A stretch of 64,000 bases of DNA from Cardiobacteriaceae bacterium (GTDB lineage: Bacteria > Pseudomonadota > Gammaproteobacteria > Cardiobacteriales > Cardiobacteriaceae), in contig JAUMXB010000007.1 of assembly GCA_030529365.1 (NCBI GenBank), positions 1 through 64,000 of the forward strand, written 5' to 3'. Below, piece by piece: positions 25,059 to 33,846 of this stretch. How positions within the stretch are numbered: position 1 is the stretch's first letter; the number at the start of each line of letters is the position of its first letter. The notes beneath the pieces are model-generated. The model searched no databases and was not told the DNA's origin. It saw only the letters and a program-made list of their open reading frames with translations. A program made the position numbers and the translations under genes.

Positions 25059-25664
25059 TTATCCCTGCGCCAGCCTGGCCTGCAATGCCGCTTTTGCCTG
25101 CGGCCATTGCGCGCGCGTCATGCTGTAGGCCACGGTATCGCGTACCGTGCCGTCACGCCGCAGGCGGTGGCCGCGCAGAATGCCGTCGCGTTGCGCGCCG
25201 AGGCGTTCGATCGCGGCCTGCGAGCGGGTATTGAGGTTGTCGGTTTCCCAGGCGACCACGTTCGCGCCCCAGTTCTCAAAGGCGTGCTGCATGAGGAGGA
25301 GTTTGCAGGTGGTGTTGACCGCGCTGCGCCACACGCTTTGCCGGTACCACGTGTAGCCGATGAGAATGCGGCGGATGTCGGCCTCGATGCGGTAAAAGCT
25401 GGTGGTGCCGAGCACGCGGCCGCTGTCGTCGCGCACGGTATAGGCATGGCGGGCGGGATCGCCGAGCGCCACCTCGATAAAAGTGCGCACCTTGTCCGGC
25501 TCCGGCGCGCCGGCATAGATGAGCGTCCACAATTGGCCGTCGCACACCGCTTCGCGCAAGCCGTTTTCATCCTCAGGGGTGAGCGCAGCGAGGTGCACGC
25601 CCGCGCCGTGCAAGTCGGGAAACATGCCCTCGCCGTGATGGTCTTCCGTCAAAAACAGCTGCAT
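25059..25664 (-). CDS. GNAT-family N-acetyltransferase (RimJ/RimL-like)
   Basis: A 201-residue protein with the GNAT fold: RVLGTTSFYRIEADIRRILIGYTWYRQSVWRSAVNTTCKLLLMQHAFENWGANVVAWETDNLNTRSQAAIERLGAQRDG. The acceptor-site pattern TDNLNTRSQAAIERLG is typical of the ribosomal-protein / amino-acid acetyltransferase branch. The acceptor is unknown. Start 25664 has AGGGAG upstream; the frame extends a further 20 codons without protein-like character. Confidence 0.87.
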   Translation of the reverse strand: MQLFLTEDHHGEGMFPDLHGAGVHLAALTPEDENGLREAVCDGQLWTLIYAGAPEPDKVRTFIEVALGDPARHAYTVRDDSGRVLGTTSFYRIEADIRRILIGYTWYRQSVWRSAVNTTCKLLLMQHAFENWGANVVAWETDNLNTRSQAAIERLGAQRDGILRGHRLRRDGTVRDTVAYSMTRAQWPQAKAALQARLAQG

Positions 25665-25746
25665 CCCGTTCTCCCTGTGGAAAAAAGAGCGGCACAATGT
25701 AGCGCGGCGTTGTTTGTTCGTCAATATATTAAATCAAGCAAAACAA

Positions 25747-25826
25747 TCGTTTTTTACCACTCACAAGCGCTTATTGTGAGAAAATTTCTCATCATGAGCG
25801 CTTATGGATGAGAAAAAACGATTATG
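25747..25826. repeat. AAGCGCTT dispersed repeat, copy 11
   Basis: Cores at 25765-25772 and 25796-25803 (second GAGCGCTT), 31 bp apart. Its right end overlaps the res stop region. Confidence 0.88.
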
Positions 25827-28518
25827 ATAAATGCTCTTCTACCACATGCCATTGCCGCTCCCGCACCATCACGAAGCGGCAGCGGCCATCGGAAAGTTCT
25901 GCCCACAGGCCACCAATCAGGCGGTCGTCTTCGGCAGCGGCCCAGCCGTTGGCGCCCTTGTATTCCACGGCAAGCACGGAGCCGGGCTGGCCGTTGCTGT
26001 CGGGCAATTGGCAGAGGAAATCCGGGTAGAAGCGCCCGTCGGCTTTTTGCAGGAAGAATGCGCCTTCGCGCCGCACCAGGTTGCGCACCCAGAACTTGAT
26101 GCGCCCTTGCTGTGCCCACATGTCGAGCTGGCAGGCGCATTCAAACTCTTCCCGGCTGTCGAAATCGCCAATGCGCCCGTAAAAATGCCTGCGGAAATCG
26201 AAGTGCCCGAAGCCCCCGTCGTAATCGCTGGCCGGGGCATAGGCCTGCGCATGGAATTCAAAGGCATGGGCGTCGCTCACTGCCACGCGCTCGCGGGCAG
26301 GGTCTGCAAACAGGGTGGCCTGATAAGCGCGGGCAATGGCGGCCTTGCGCAGTTCGCGGATGCGGTTTTCCAGCCGTTTGCGGATGAGGAATTTCTGCAC
26401 ATTGGCGCGGGCGAGCGCAAATCCTTCTGTTTGCAGCAAGGCATTGAGCCAGGCAGCGACAAAGGCCTGCTTGCTGGCATGGGTGAGCGAAGGCTCGGGC
26501 AAGTTGCGGCACAACCATGCGGCAAGGCGCACTGCATCCCGGTTCTCCGGCGTGTACACCAGCCCCAGGTCGCGTTGCAGGGCGGGCAAAAAGCGGGTTA
26601 CCAGCTGGCCGCCCGTGTTGATGTCGATTTCGCCGCCGTCCGCCGTATGCCAGTCGTGATCGAGCGCTGCCACATCCTCGCGCGTTGGCGCGGCCTCGCA
26701 AAGGGCAATATCCCACGGGTAATCCAGCACTTCCGGATCATCGAACAGCGCCAGCCCGCCTTGCACGCGCAAGGCCAGCTGCGGCACGCGGAAGCGCTCG
26801 CCGCGCTCGGCGGGCGTTGTGAAAAATTCGATAGCGACGGTGCGGCTGGCTTCAGCGGCCCGGGCAATTGCCGCGCCCGCCTCGGCTGAGGCAACCAGCG
26901 CTTGCAGTGCCGCGCTTTCCGCCTCATCCAGCGGGGCGTTCAGGGTCAGCGTGTTGTCTGCCTGGTTCCAGGCGACTTTTTTCTGCAAGGGTTTGGGCAG
27001 TTGCCGGATGTCCGGCCTTTCCGGCAATACCGTGCTGACCGGCGTGAAGACCGCCTTGCCTTCCTGCCAGTCCAGCCGCTGCTGTTCGCTGCGGGCAGCG
27101 GCAACAAATTCGCGCACTTCGCGCTTTTCAAAGCCCGCGCCCTGCACCAGCCGGTCGCGCAATTGCCCGGCGGTTTCGGCAAAGTTGCGCGACACCACGA
27201 AGGCATAGGATTGATTGAGTTCCCGCGCCTTGCGCTGGCGTGCGGCAGGTTGGCGCAGGATGCGCCCGAGCAGCTGCTCGACGGCCGTGCCCGATGACAG
27301 CGAAGCCATGCTCACCAGAATGTAGGCAAACGGGCAATCCCAGCCCTCGGCCAGCGCCTTTTGCGTAATGACGTACTTCACCGGGCAGGCCGGATCGGCC
27401 AGCCCTTGCGCATAATCGGCTTCCACTTGCGCAAGCCCCCTGTGCTCGCCGGTGGCAATCACGATGGCTTCGGCGGCAATGCCGTGGTCACGTTGCAGCG
27501 CCTGATAGACGGTATCCACATCCAGCGTTGCCACGCCACTGCGCCGCGCCTCGGCCTGAACCAGCACGATGGGGCGCAGATACGGCGCGCCCTCGCGCTG
27601 CTCGGCATCGGCCAGCGCCTGCAAATCTTCGCGCCGCGCAATGGCATCTGCCAGGCATTGCTGCCAGTTCGGCTCGGTTTGCAGCATCACCGGCAGCTTG
27701 ATCATTTCCTCGGCTTTGAGTTCGGCTGCCGATACGCTGTGCAGCACATTGGACGGGTTTTTTTCCATGTCCGGCGTGGCCGTCAGCTCCAGAATGCCGG
27801 AAGGGCGCAGGCGCGCCAGCATGTCAAAAGCCAGCGTCGTGCGGCTGTTGTGCGCCTCGTCAACGATCACGAAGGGGCGGCGCAGGCGCAGCACATTGGC
27901 CAGCGAGCAGGGCAGCGTGCGGTTTTCCCCTTCGCCCTCGTGCAATAACTGCTCGCGTTGCCAGCTGCCGAGATGCGCGAAATGCTGCATCAGCGCGCCA
28001 TTGGATTGATAGACCTTGTAATGCTCGGTATTGCTGACCTGAAACGCCTGCCGCGTGGCCACAATCACCGTGGTTGAAGTATCCAGCGTGGCGCGGGTCA
28101 CGCTTTGCGCCTCCTGCAAATCCAGCACCATGACTTCGCCCGCATCGCGCAGGGCGGCGTGATAGGGATGCTGGCGGTCTTTCAGCGCTTTCAGGGTTTG
28201 CTCGCGGATGGAATCGCTCGGCACCAGCCACAGAATCACGCTGTGCTCGCTGCGCAGCCAATGGGTATTGACCAGCGCCACGCTTTTCGCCGCCAGCCAC
28301 GTCTTGCCGCCGCCCGTTGGCACACGCAGGCAGAAATACGGCGTATCGGGCGCAAAATCGCCGCGCAAGGGCTGATAGGGACTGCCTTGCCCCCAGAGCT
28401 TTTCAGTCGTTGCGGTAAAGGCCAGCGCCGGCGAATCGTATTCATGGCAGGCGTGGAAATAGGCTGCCACGCTATCCAGCACCTGCTGCTGATAGTTTTT
28501 CGCAATCAGTGCAGACAT
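25822..28518 (-). CDS. Type III-like restriction endonuclease subunit (Res), SF2 helicase-nuclease
   Basis: An 898-residue protein. Helicase motifs in order are PTGGGKT (Walker A, ~residue 69), VDEAHN (Walker B), TATP and QLLGRILRQP (motif VI). The C-terminal nuclease shows FYPDFLC ... VLAVEYKG, a PD-(D/E)xK site. It should translocate on and cut DNA with the adjacent Mod subunit. The start has GGAGG 9 nt upstream and lies 3 bp past the mod stop. Because mod is out of frame here, Res translation may be affected by polarity. Confidence 0.9.
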   Translation of the reverse strand: MSALIAKNYQQQVLDSVAAYFHACHEYDSPALAFTATTEKLWGQGSPYQPLRGDFAPDTPYFCLRVPTGGGKTWLAAKSVALVNTHWLRSEHSVILWLVPSDSIREQTLKALKDRQHPYHAALRDAGEVMVLDLQEAQSVTRATLDTSTTVIVATRQAFQVSNTEHYKVYQSNGALMQHFAHLGSWQREQLLHEGEGENRTLPCSLANVLRLRRPFVIVDEAHNSRTTLAFDMLARLRPSGILELTATPDMEKNPSNVLHSVSAAELKAEEMIKLPVMLQTEPNWQQCLADAIARREDLQALADAEQREGAPYLRPIVLVQAEARRSGVATLDVDTVYQALQRDHGIAAEAIVIATGEHRGLAQVEADYAQGLADPACPVKYVITQKALAEGWDCPFAYILVSMASLSSGTAVEQLLGRILRQPAARQRKARELNQSYAFVVSRNFAETAGQLRDRLVQGAGFEKREVREFVAAARSEQQRLDWQEGKAVFTPVSTVLPERPDIRQLPKPLQKKVAWNQADNTLTLNAPLDEAESAALQALVASAEAGAAIARAAEASRTVAIEFFTTPAERGERFRVPQLALRVQGGLALFDDPEVLDYPWDIALCEAAPTREDVAALDHDWHTADGGEIDINTGGQLVTRFLPALQRDLGLVYTPENRDAVRLAAWLCRNLPEPSLTHASKQAFVAAWLNALLQTEGFALARANVQKFLIRKRLENRIRELRKAAIARAYQATLFADPARERVAVSDAHAFEFHAQAYAPASDYDGGFGHFDFRRHFYGRIGDFDSREEFECACQLDMWAQQGRIKFWVRNLVRREGAFFLQKADGRFYPDFLCQLPDSNGQPGSVLAVEYKGANGWAAAEDDRLIGGLWAELSDGRCRFVMVRERQWHVVEEHLS

Positions 28519-28521
28519 GGC

Positions 28522-30185
28522 TCACACCTCCAGCGCATAAGGGGTTTGCTTGAAAGTGATGCCTTCACGGGCAGTGCGGCTGCCCATGCGGTTGGCAGCA
28601 GCATAAATCACCTTGGCGCCGGAATGGGGCGGCAGGCAGCCATAGACGGCAGCCGTCAGCACATTGCCGCCCTGTGGCGTCTTGTCTTTCAAAATGCCGT
28701 TGAAGAGCAGATAAATCGCCCGTCCTTCGTGAATGCCGAGGAGCGGCGAATCGGCCTTGCCGCCAAAGCCCGTGCCCGTTTCGGCGAACCACACGAATTC
28801 GGCCAGTTGCGCAAAAGTCACGTCTTCGCGGATTTGCCCGTCCGCGCGGAACAAAGGCTCTGCCGACAGGCGGCAAAACTGGAAGCCGCCGCCCAGGCCG
28901 GCCACCGTCTGCCCCTTGCCATTGGTATAGCCATCTGCCACGCGCCGCACCCGCTCGGCCGTGACGTTTTCGGCAATGTGCCTGTCCATCTCCACCAGAA
29001 TGAAACGGCGCTGGCCGCCATCCTCGGCGTTCTGCTTCAACACGGCATGAGCCGTGGTGCCGGAACCGGCGAAGGAGTCGAGAATGAGAGAGTCTTTGTT
29101 GGTCGATATTTTTGTCAAAAACTGAATTAAGCCGCAAGGCTTGGGGAAACTAAATATTTTGCTGCCAAAGATTTCTGTAATTTCCTTTGTGCCATCTTGC
29201 GTCATGCCTACGATTTTTTCCGGCAATAATGTACTAACAGCGGTGTGTCCAAATAATTTTCCTGCTTTTTCTGCCTTGCGTTCATCGTCATCTTTAAAGT
29301 AACGCATTGCCGGGCGTGTAATTTTTAGAAAATCATAATCTCCGGGAAAAATGATCTTCCCCGCATCATAATATTCTTGAAAAGTTTCTTTGCTGACAGC
29401 CCAGGTTCTTATAGGACTTGCTGGATACTCTTCACCTGTCTTGGGATTTACAATCGTAAAAAAACTGTTAGGACGTTCTTCTGCTGTAGTTTGCTTGGTC
29501 AAATCATGAATCCGCCAAGGGCGATCGGGGAAGTCTGCGCTTTCATAATATTTACGCTCTTTGCCTTGTACGCTTGCTGTAAATTGCGCACTTTTGCTAT
29601 AGCACAATATGGCTTCAAAATCCTGAGAAATACCAAAAGGCACATCGGATTTTGCCGTGCGTTTTCTCCAGGGAATATGCGCTACAAAATTTCCTATACC
29701 AAAAATCTCATCCATCAATAGCCGAAGATTGGCCACTTCATTGTCGTCGATGGAGACAAAAATCACCCCGTCCTCGCGCAAAAACTGGCGCAGCAGCACC
29801 AAGCGCGGATACATCATGCACAGCCAGCGGTCGTGGCGATCCAGGGTTTCGCCTTCCTTGCCCACCACTTCACCGAGCCAGCGGCGGATTTCCGGGCTGT
29901 TGACGTTATCGTTGTAAATCCAGCCCTCGTTGCCGGTGTTGTAGGGCGGATCGATATAGATGCATTTCACCTGCCCGGCATAGCGCGGCAGCAGGGCTTT
30001 CAGGGCGTCGAGGTTGTCGCCCTGAACGATCAGGTTGCCAGGGTTATAATTGACTGACTGACTGACTGACCCGGCATTGCGTCCACGGTGCAGGACAATG
30101 CGGCTACCGGTTCCAGCAGACGATAAGGCACATCCTTGTGATGCTTGACGACAGCATCTTTGCCAATCCAGTTCAGCACGGGCAT
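28522..30185 (-). CDS. Type III-like DNA methyltransferase (Mod), frame-disrupted at a (TGAC)5 tract
   Basis: Beta-class adenine/cytosine methyltransferase. The N-terminus MPVLNWIGKDAVVKHHKDVPYRLLEP starts at 30185 with GAGG upstream. The catalytic DPPY motif (29941-29952, in CIYIDPPYNTGNEG) and the SAM-binding FAGSGT (29053-29073) lie in a different frame. The switch falls exactly on five TGAC units at 30051-30070: from the natural ATG, translation passes the tract and stops at 30030. Six or three units would restore one frame of about 555 codons. The segment ~29090-29720 between the motifs (target recognition region) is markedly more AT-rich. An in-frame ATG at 30201 for the downstream frame gives an unnatural N-terminus. 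Confidence 0.85.
30051..30070. repeat. (TGAC)5 tetranucleotide tract in mod
   Basis: Five perfect tandem TGAC units (GTCA on the coding strand), about 38 codons into the methylase gene. Unit number decides the reading frame; the present number gives the OFF frame. Confidence 0.9.
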
Positions 30186-30255
30186 CCGGCAATCCTCGCA
30201 AAAAAATGGTTCCGCATTGTGCCGCACAAGTCCGGAAGCAGCAACATTTAAATAG

Positions 30256-30366
30256 AATGGTAAAAAATCATTATTTTTAATCTCATAAAACTTTGTTTTT
30301 ATCATAAATAAGCGCTTATAACGAGAAAATTTCTCACCATAAGCGCTTCATCATGAGAAATTTTCC
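30256..30366. repeat. AAGCGCTT dispersed repeat, copy 12
   Basis: Cores at 30310-30317 and 30341-30348 (31 bp apart), plus an extra detached arm ATGGTAAAAAATCATTATTT at 30257. Confidence 0.88.
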
Positions 30367-30454
30367 CAACCCGCAAAATTAACCGAACCGAAACGCACCT
30401 CTCCGCCGTTTTTCCCCGACAATACCGCCTTCCAACCATAACAACCCTCTCATC

Positions 30455-31648
30455 ATGGCGCCCATCCCCAACTGCCGCCAGCAAGGCGGCATCGTCAAAA
30501 CCCTCGTCATTCTCATCCTCCTCGGCGCTGGTGCCTACGGCCTCTGGCATTACTGGCAGGGCAAAAAGGCAGCGGAAAACGCGCCGCCGCCGGTGCTCAC
30601 CGAAACGGTGCGGCGCGGCGAGATTCGCCAGAAAATCCATGCGAGCGGCACAGTCACGGCAAGCCGCAAGGTTGATGTCGGCGCGCAGGTTTCCGGCGAA
30701 ATCGATGCGCTCTATGTGGCAATTGGCGACGAACTCAAGGCGGGCGATCCCGTTGCCAATATCGATGCCAGCACGCAGCGCAACAGCGAAGCGACCGCAC
30801 AGGCGCAACTCGCGAGCCGCGAAGCGGCGCTCACGGCGGCAAAGGCGCAGCTCGCCGAAGCCAAACAGAAACGCACACGCCAGCAAACCCTGCTCAACAA
30901 GGGCGCGGCCTCGCGCGAGAGTCTGGAAGCGGCCGATGCCGCGCTGAAAAGCGCGCAGGGCGCAGTCGAGCAGGCGGAAGCGGCGGTCAAACAAAGCCGT
31001 ATTGATGTGGAAACGGCTGGACTCAACCTCGGCCACACGCGCGTGACCGCGCCGATGGACGGCACAGTGATTGCCGTGCCGGTGGAAAAGGGGCAGACCG
31101 TCAACGCCATGCAAACCGCGCCGACGCTGATCACGCTCGCCGATCTCTCGACCATGACGGTGAAGGCGGAAATTGCCGAAGCCGATGTCGGCAAGGTGCG
31201 CGCCGGGATGAAGGCCTCGTTCACGCTGCTTGGCGACACGCGCAAGCGCTACGAGAGCACGCTGAAAAGCATCGATCCTGCGCCGATGGCGGTCAGCGAC
31301 AACAGCACGACGAACGACAGCGCCGTCTATTACTACGGCCATATCGATATCGACAACGCCGAACGCACCCTGCGCATCGGCATGACCGCCAATATCGACA
31401 TCCTTGTTGCCGAAGCGAAAGATGCGCTCATCATCCCGCTTACCGCGTTGCAGGATGAAGGCGAAGGCGAGCAGGTGCTGGTGCGCGGGGCGGACGGTCA
31501 GCCCGTGCCGCGCGACGTGAAGCTCGGTTTGCAGGACGGCATCCATGCCGAAGTGCTGGAAGGGCTTGGCGAAGGCGAGGAAGTGGTGGTCAGCCAGGCG
31601 GGCAAGAACCGCGCCGTCGATCCCTTTGGCGGCAAGGGCATGTTCTGA
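30455..31648 (+). CDS. macA: Efflux periplasmic adaptor (MacA-like)
   Basis: A 397-residue protein. It has an N-terminal membrane anchor (VKTLVILILLGAGAYGLWHYW), a barrel-sandwich/lipoyl half (ASGTVTASRKVDVGAQVSGEIDALYVAIGDELKAGD), a long alpha-hairpin rich in Ala/Gln/Lys (about residues 105-185), the second lipoyl half (VTAPMDGTVIAVPVEKGQTVN), then beta-barrel and membrane-proximal domains. It bridges MacB to an outer-membrane channel. The ATG at 30455 lacks a clear ribosome site. Its stop overlaps the macB start (ATGA). Confidence 0.92.
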   Translation: MAPIPNCRQQGGIVKTLVILILLGAGAYGLWHYWQGKKAAENAPPPVLTETVRRGEIRQKIHASGTVTASRKVDVGAQVSGEIDALYVAIGDELKAGDPVANIDASTQRNSEATAQAQLASREAALTAAKAQLAEAKQKRTRQQTLLNKGAASRESLEAADAALKSAQGAVEQAEAAVKQSRIDVETAGLNLGHTRVTAPMDGTVIAVPVEKGQTVNAMQTAPTLITLADLSTMTVKAEIAEADVGKVRAGMKASFTLLGDTRKRYESTLKSIDPAPMAVSDNSTTNDSAVYYYGHIDIDNAERTLRIGMTANIDILVAEAKDALIIPLTALQDEGEGEQVLVRGADGQPVPRDVKLGLQDGIHAEVLEGLGEGEEVVVSQAGKNRAVDPFGGKGMF

Positions 31649-33585
31649 TGACGCCCTTGCTCTCCATCCGCAATCTCAGCAAGCGCTTCCCCGGCGGCGA
31701 AACGGAAGTGACCGTTCTCCACGATCTCGATCTCGACATCTACCCCGGCGAAATGCTTGCCATCATCGGCCAGTCCGGCTCGGGCAAGACCACGCTGATG
31801 AATATCCTTGGTTTTCTCGATCGCCCCAGCGCTGGCGAATACCGCATCGACGGCAAGGACACCGCGCATCTCGATGCCGGCGAGCGCGCCGCATTGCGCC
31901 GCGAGCACATCGGCTTCATCTTCCAGCGCTACCATCTGCTCTCCGATCTGAAAGCGCGCGAAAACGTCGCCATACCGGCGGTTTACGCGGGCGTCGGCGC
32001 TGATGCGCGTCTTGCGCGCGCCGATGCGCTGCTCACCCGCCTCGGCCTTGCCGAACGCACGCAATACCGCCCCGGCCAGCTTTCCGGCGGCCAGCAGCAG
32101 CGCGTCTCCATCGCCCGCGCGCTGATGAACGGCGGGCGCATCATCTTTGCCGACGAACCCACCGGCGCGCTCGACAGCGAATCGGGTAAGGAAGTGATGG
32201 CCATCCTGCGCGAACTGCACCGCGAAGGGCATACCATCATCCTCGTCACCCACGATCCGCAAATCGCCGCCAGCGCCGACCGCATCGTCGAGTTGAAAGA
32301 CGGTCGCATCATCGCCGACACGCGCCGCATTCCCCTGAACGACGCGCCGCCCGCACCCGCGCAGCCCAAGCGCGGCCGCGACTTTCTCGGGCTGGGACGC
32401 CTCGCTTCCGCCTTCCACATGGCCGTCAAAGCGCTTTTTGGCCACAAGCTGCGCGCCTTTCTCACCATGCTCGGCATCATCATCGGTATCGCCTCGGTGG
32501 TGAGCATGGTCGCCCTCGGGCAAGGCTCGCAGGAAAAAGTGCTGGAAGACATCAGCGATCTCGGTGCCAACACCATCCAGATCTACCCCGGCACCTTTGG
32601 CGACCGACGCTCCTTCCGCATCCGCACGCTCACCGCCGAAGACGCCGACGTGCTCGCCAGCCAGAGCTTTATCGCCGCCGCCACGCCCACAGTCGATGCC
32701 AGCGCCACCCTGCGCCTCGGCAGCCGCGATCTTTCTGCCAACATCACCGGCGTCGGCGCGCAATATTTCGCCGTGCAGAACATCCCCGTCACCCAGGGGC
32801 GCAACTTCACCCGCCAGATGATTGCCGACGGCGATGCCGTCGCCGTGATCGACGAAGGCAGCGCGCGCCAGCTTTTTGAAAACGACGATCCCGTCGGCAA
32901 CATCATTCTCCTCAACAACATGCCCGCGCAAATCATCGGCGTGGTCGATACCAGCAAGCAGCAGCGCTTTGCCGCCGGTAACAGCATCAATGTCTGGCTG
33001 CCGCATACCGCCGTCACCAGCCGCCTGCAAAGCCGCAACCGCGTCTCCAGCATCATCGTGCGCATTGCCGACGGCGTGGACAGCACCATCGTCGAAGACG
33101 CCATCACCCGCATCCTCATCCGCCGCCACGGCAGCAAGGATTTCACCCTTTTCAACAACGACTCCATCCGCGAAACCATCACCGAAGTCACGCAGGCGCT
33201 CTCCCTCCTCATCTCCGCCATCGCCCTCATCTCGCTGATTGTTGGCGGCATTGGCGTGATGAACATCATGCTCGTCTCCGTCACCGAGCGCACCCGCGAA
33301 ATCGGCATCCGCATGGCCGTCGGCGCGCGGCAAAGCGACATCATGCAGCAATTCCTCATCGAAGCCGTGCTCCTCTGCCTCATCGGCGGCGCGCTCGGCA
33401 TCGCGCTCGCCTTCGGGCTTGGCAAAATCCTCGAACTCGCGCAAAGCCCGTTCACCATGATCTACTCCACCACCTCCATCATTGCCGCCGTGGTATGCTC
33501 GACCGCCATCGGCATCCTCTTTGGCTACCTGCCGGCGCGCCGCGCCGCCCGTCTCGATCCCGTAGAAGCGCTCACCAGTGACTGA
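31648..33585 (+). CDS. macB: Macrolide-type ABC exporter MacB
   Basis: A 645-residue protein. The N-terminal ATPase has Walker A GQSGSGKTT, signature LSGGQQQR, Walker B IIFADEPTGALDS and a His switch (LVTHD). The first membrane helix (LRAFLTMLGIIIGIASVVSMVAL) leads to a large periplasmic MacB-PCD domain, and three C-terminal helices include the FtsX pattern GGIGVMNIMLVSVTERTREIGIRMAVGAR. MacB drives mechanotransmission export of macrolides, siderophores or lipopeptides. It is coupled to macA and followed by a TolC-type gene, making a self-contained tripartite pump. Confidence 0.95.
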   Translation: MTPLLSIRNLSKRFPGGETEVTVLHDLDLDIYPGEMLAIIGQSGSGKTTLMNILGFLDRPSAGEYRIDGKDTAHLDAGERAALRREHIGFIFQRYHLLSDLKARENVAIPAVYAGVGADARLARADALLTRLGLAERTQYRPGQLSGGQQQRVSIARALMNGGRIIFADEPTGALDSESGKEVMAILRELHREGHTIILVTHDPQIAASADRIVELKDGRIIADTRRIPLNDAPPAPAQPKRGRDFLGLGRLASAFHMAVKALFGHKLRAFLTMLGIIIGIASVVSMVALGQGSQEKVLEDISDLGANTIQIYPGTFGDRRSFRIRTLTAEDADVLASQSFIAAATPTVDASATLRLGSRDLSANITGVGAQYFAVQNIPVTQGRNFTRQMIADGDAVAVIDEGSARQLFENDDPVGNIILLNNMPAQIIGVVDTSKQQRFAAGNSINVWLPHTAVTSRLQSRNRVSSIIVRIADGVDSTIVEDAITRILIRRHGSKDFTLFNNDSIRETITEVTQALSLLISAIALISLIVGGIGVMNIMLVSVTERTREIGIRMAVGARQSDIMQQFLIEAVLLCLIGGALGIALAFGLGKILELAQSPFTMIYSTTSIIAAVVCSTAIGILFGYLPARRAARLDPVEALTSD

Positions 33586-33674
33586 CATGAAAAACAACAC
33601 GAAAATACGCACCAGGCCCGTCGAAGTGCACTTGGCAAACAACGCCCCAATACAACAAAAATGCACGGATGCAT

Positions 33675-33697
33675 CCCCTCTCCCGACGGGAGAGGGG
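33675..33697. repeat. GC-rich hairpin CCCCTCTCCC/GGGAGAGGGG
   Basis: Perfect 10-bp arms, followed by TCGGGGAGAGGGG. It belongs to the same sequence class as 16158-16181 and the core of the element at 59480. No T-run follows, so termination is doubtful. Confidence 0.5.
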
Positions 33698-33776
33698 TCG
33701 GGGAGAGGGGTTGTAGAAAGCCGCGCAGCGACAAAACCCTCAACACTCATTTTATCCATAAAAAACCAAAAATTAG

Positions 33777-33846
33777 AGTTTTTTTACCGCAATAAGCGCT
33801 TATCAATGGTAAAAAATCACCATATAAAGCGCTTATCATCGTTATT
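33777..33846. repeat. AAGCGCTT dispersed repeat, copy 13
   Basis: Cores at 33794-33801 and 33827-33834 (33 bp apart). The right half encodes the start of the downstream lipoprotein. Confidence 0.88.

Noticed and set aside
30030-30201. Methylase starting at ATG 30201 in the downstream frame
   Set aside because: Gives a 50-residue N-terminus unlike the family, whereas the other frame has the well-known MPVLNWIGKDAV start with a ribosome site.
31498-33759. 753-codon minus-strand frame opposite macB
   Set aside because: Antisense of an unmistakable ABC exporter; no recognisable domains.
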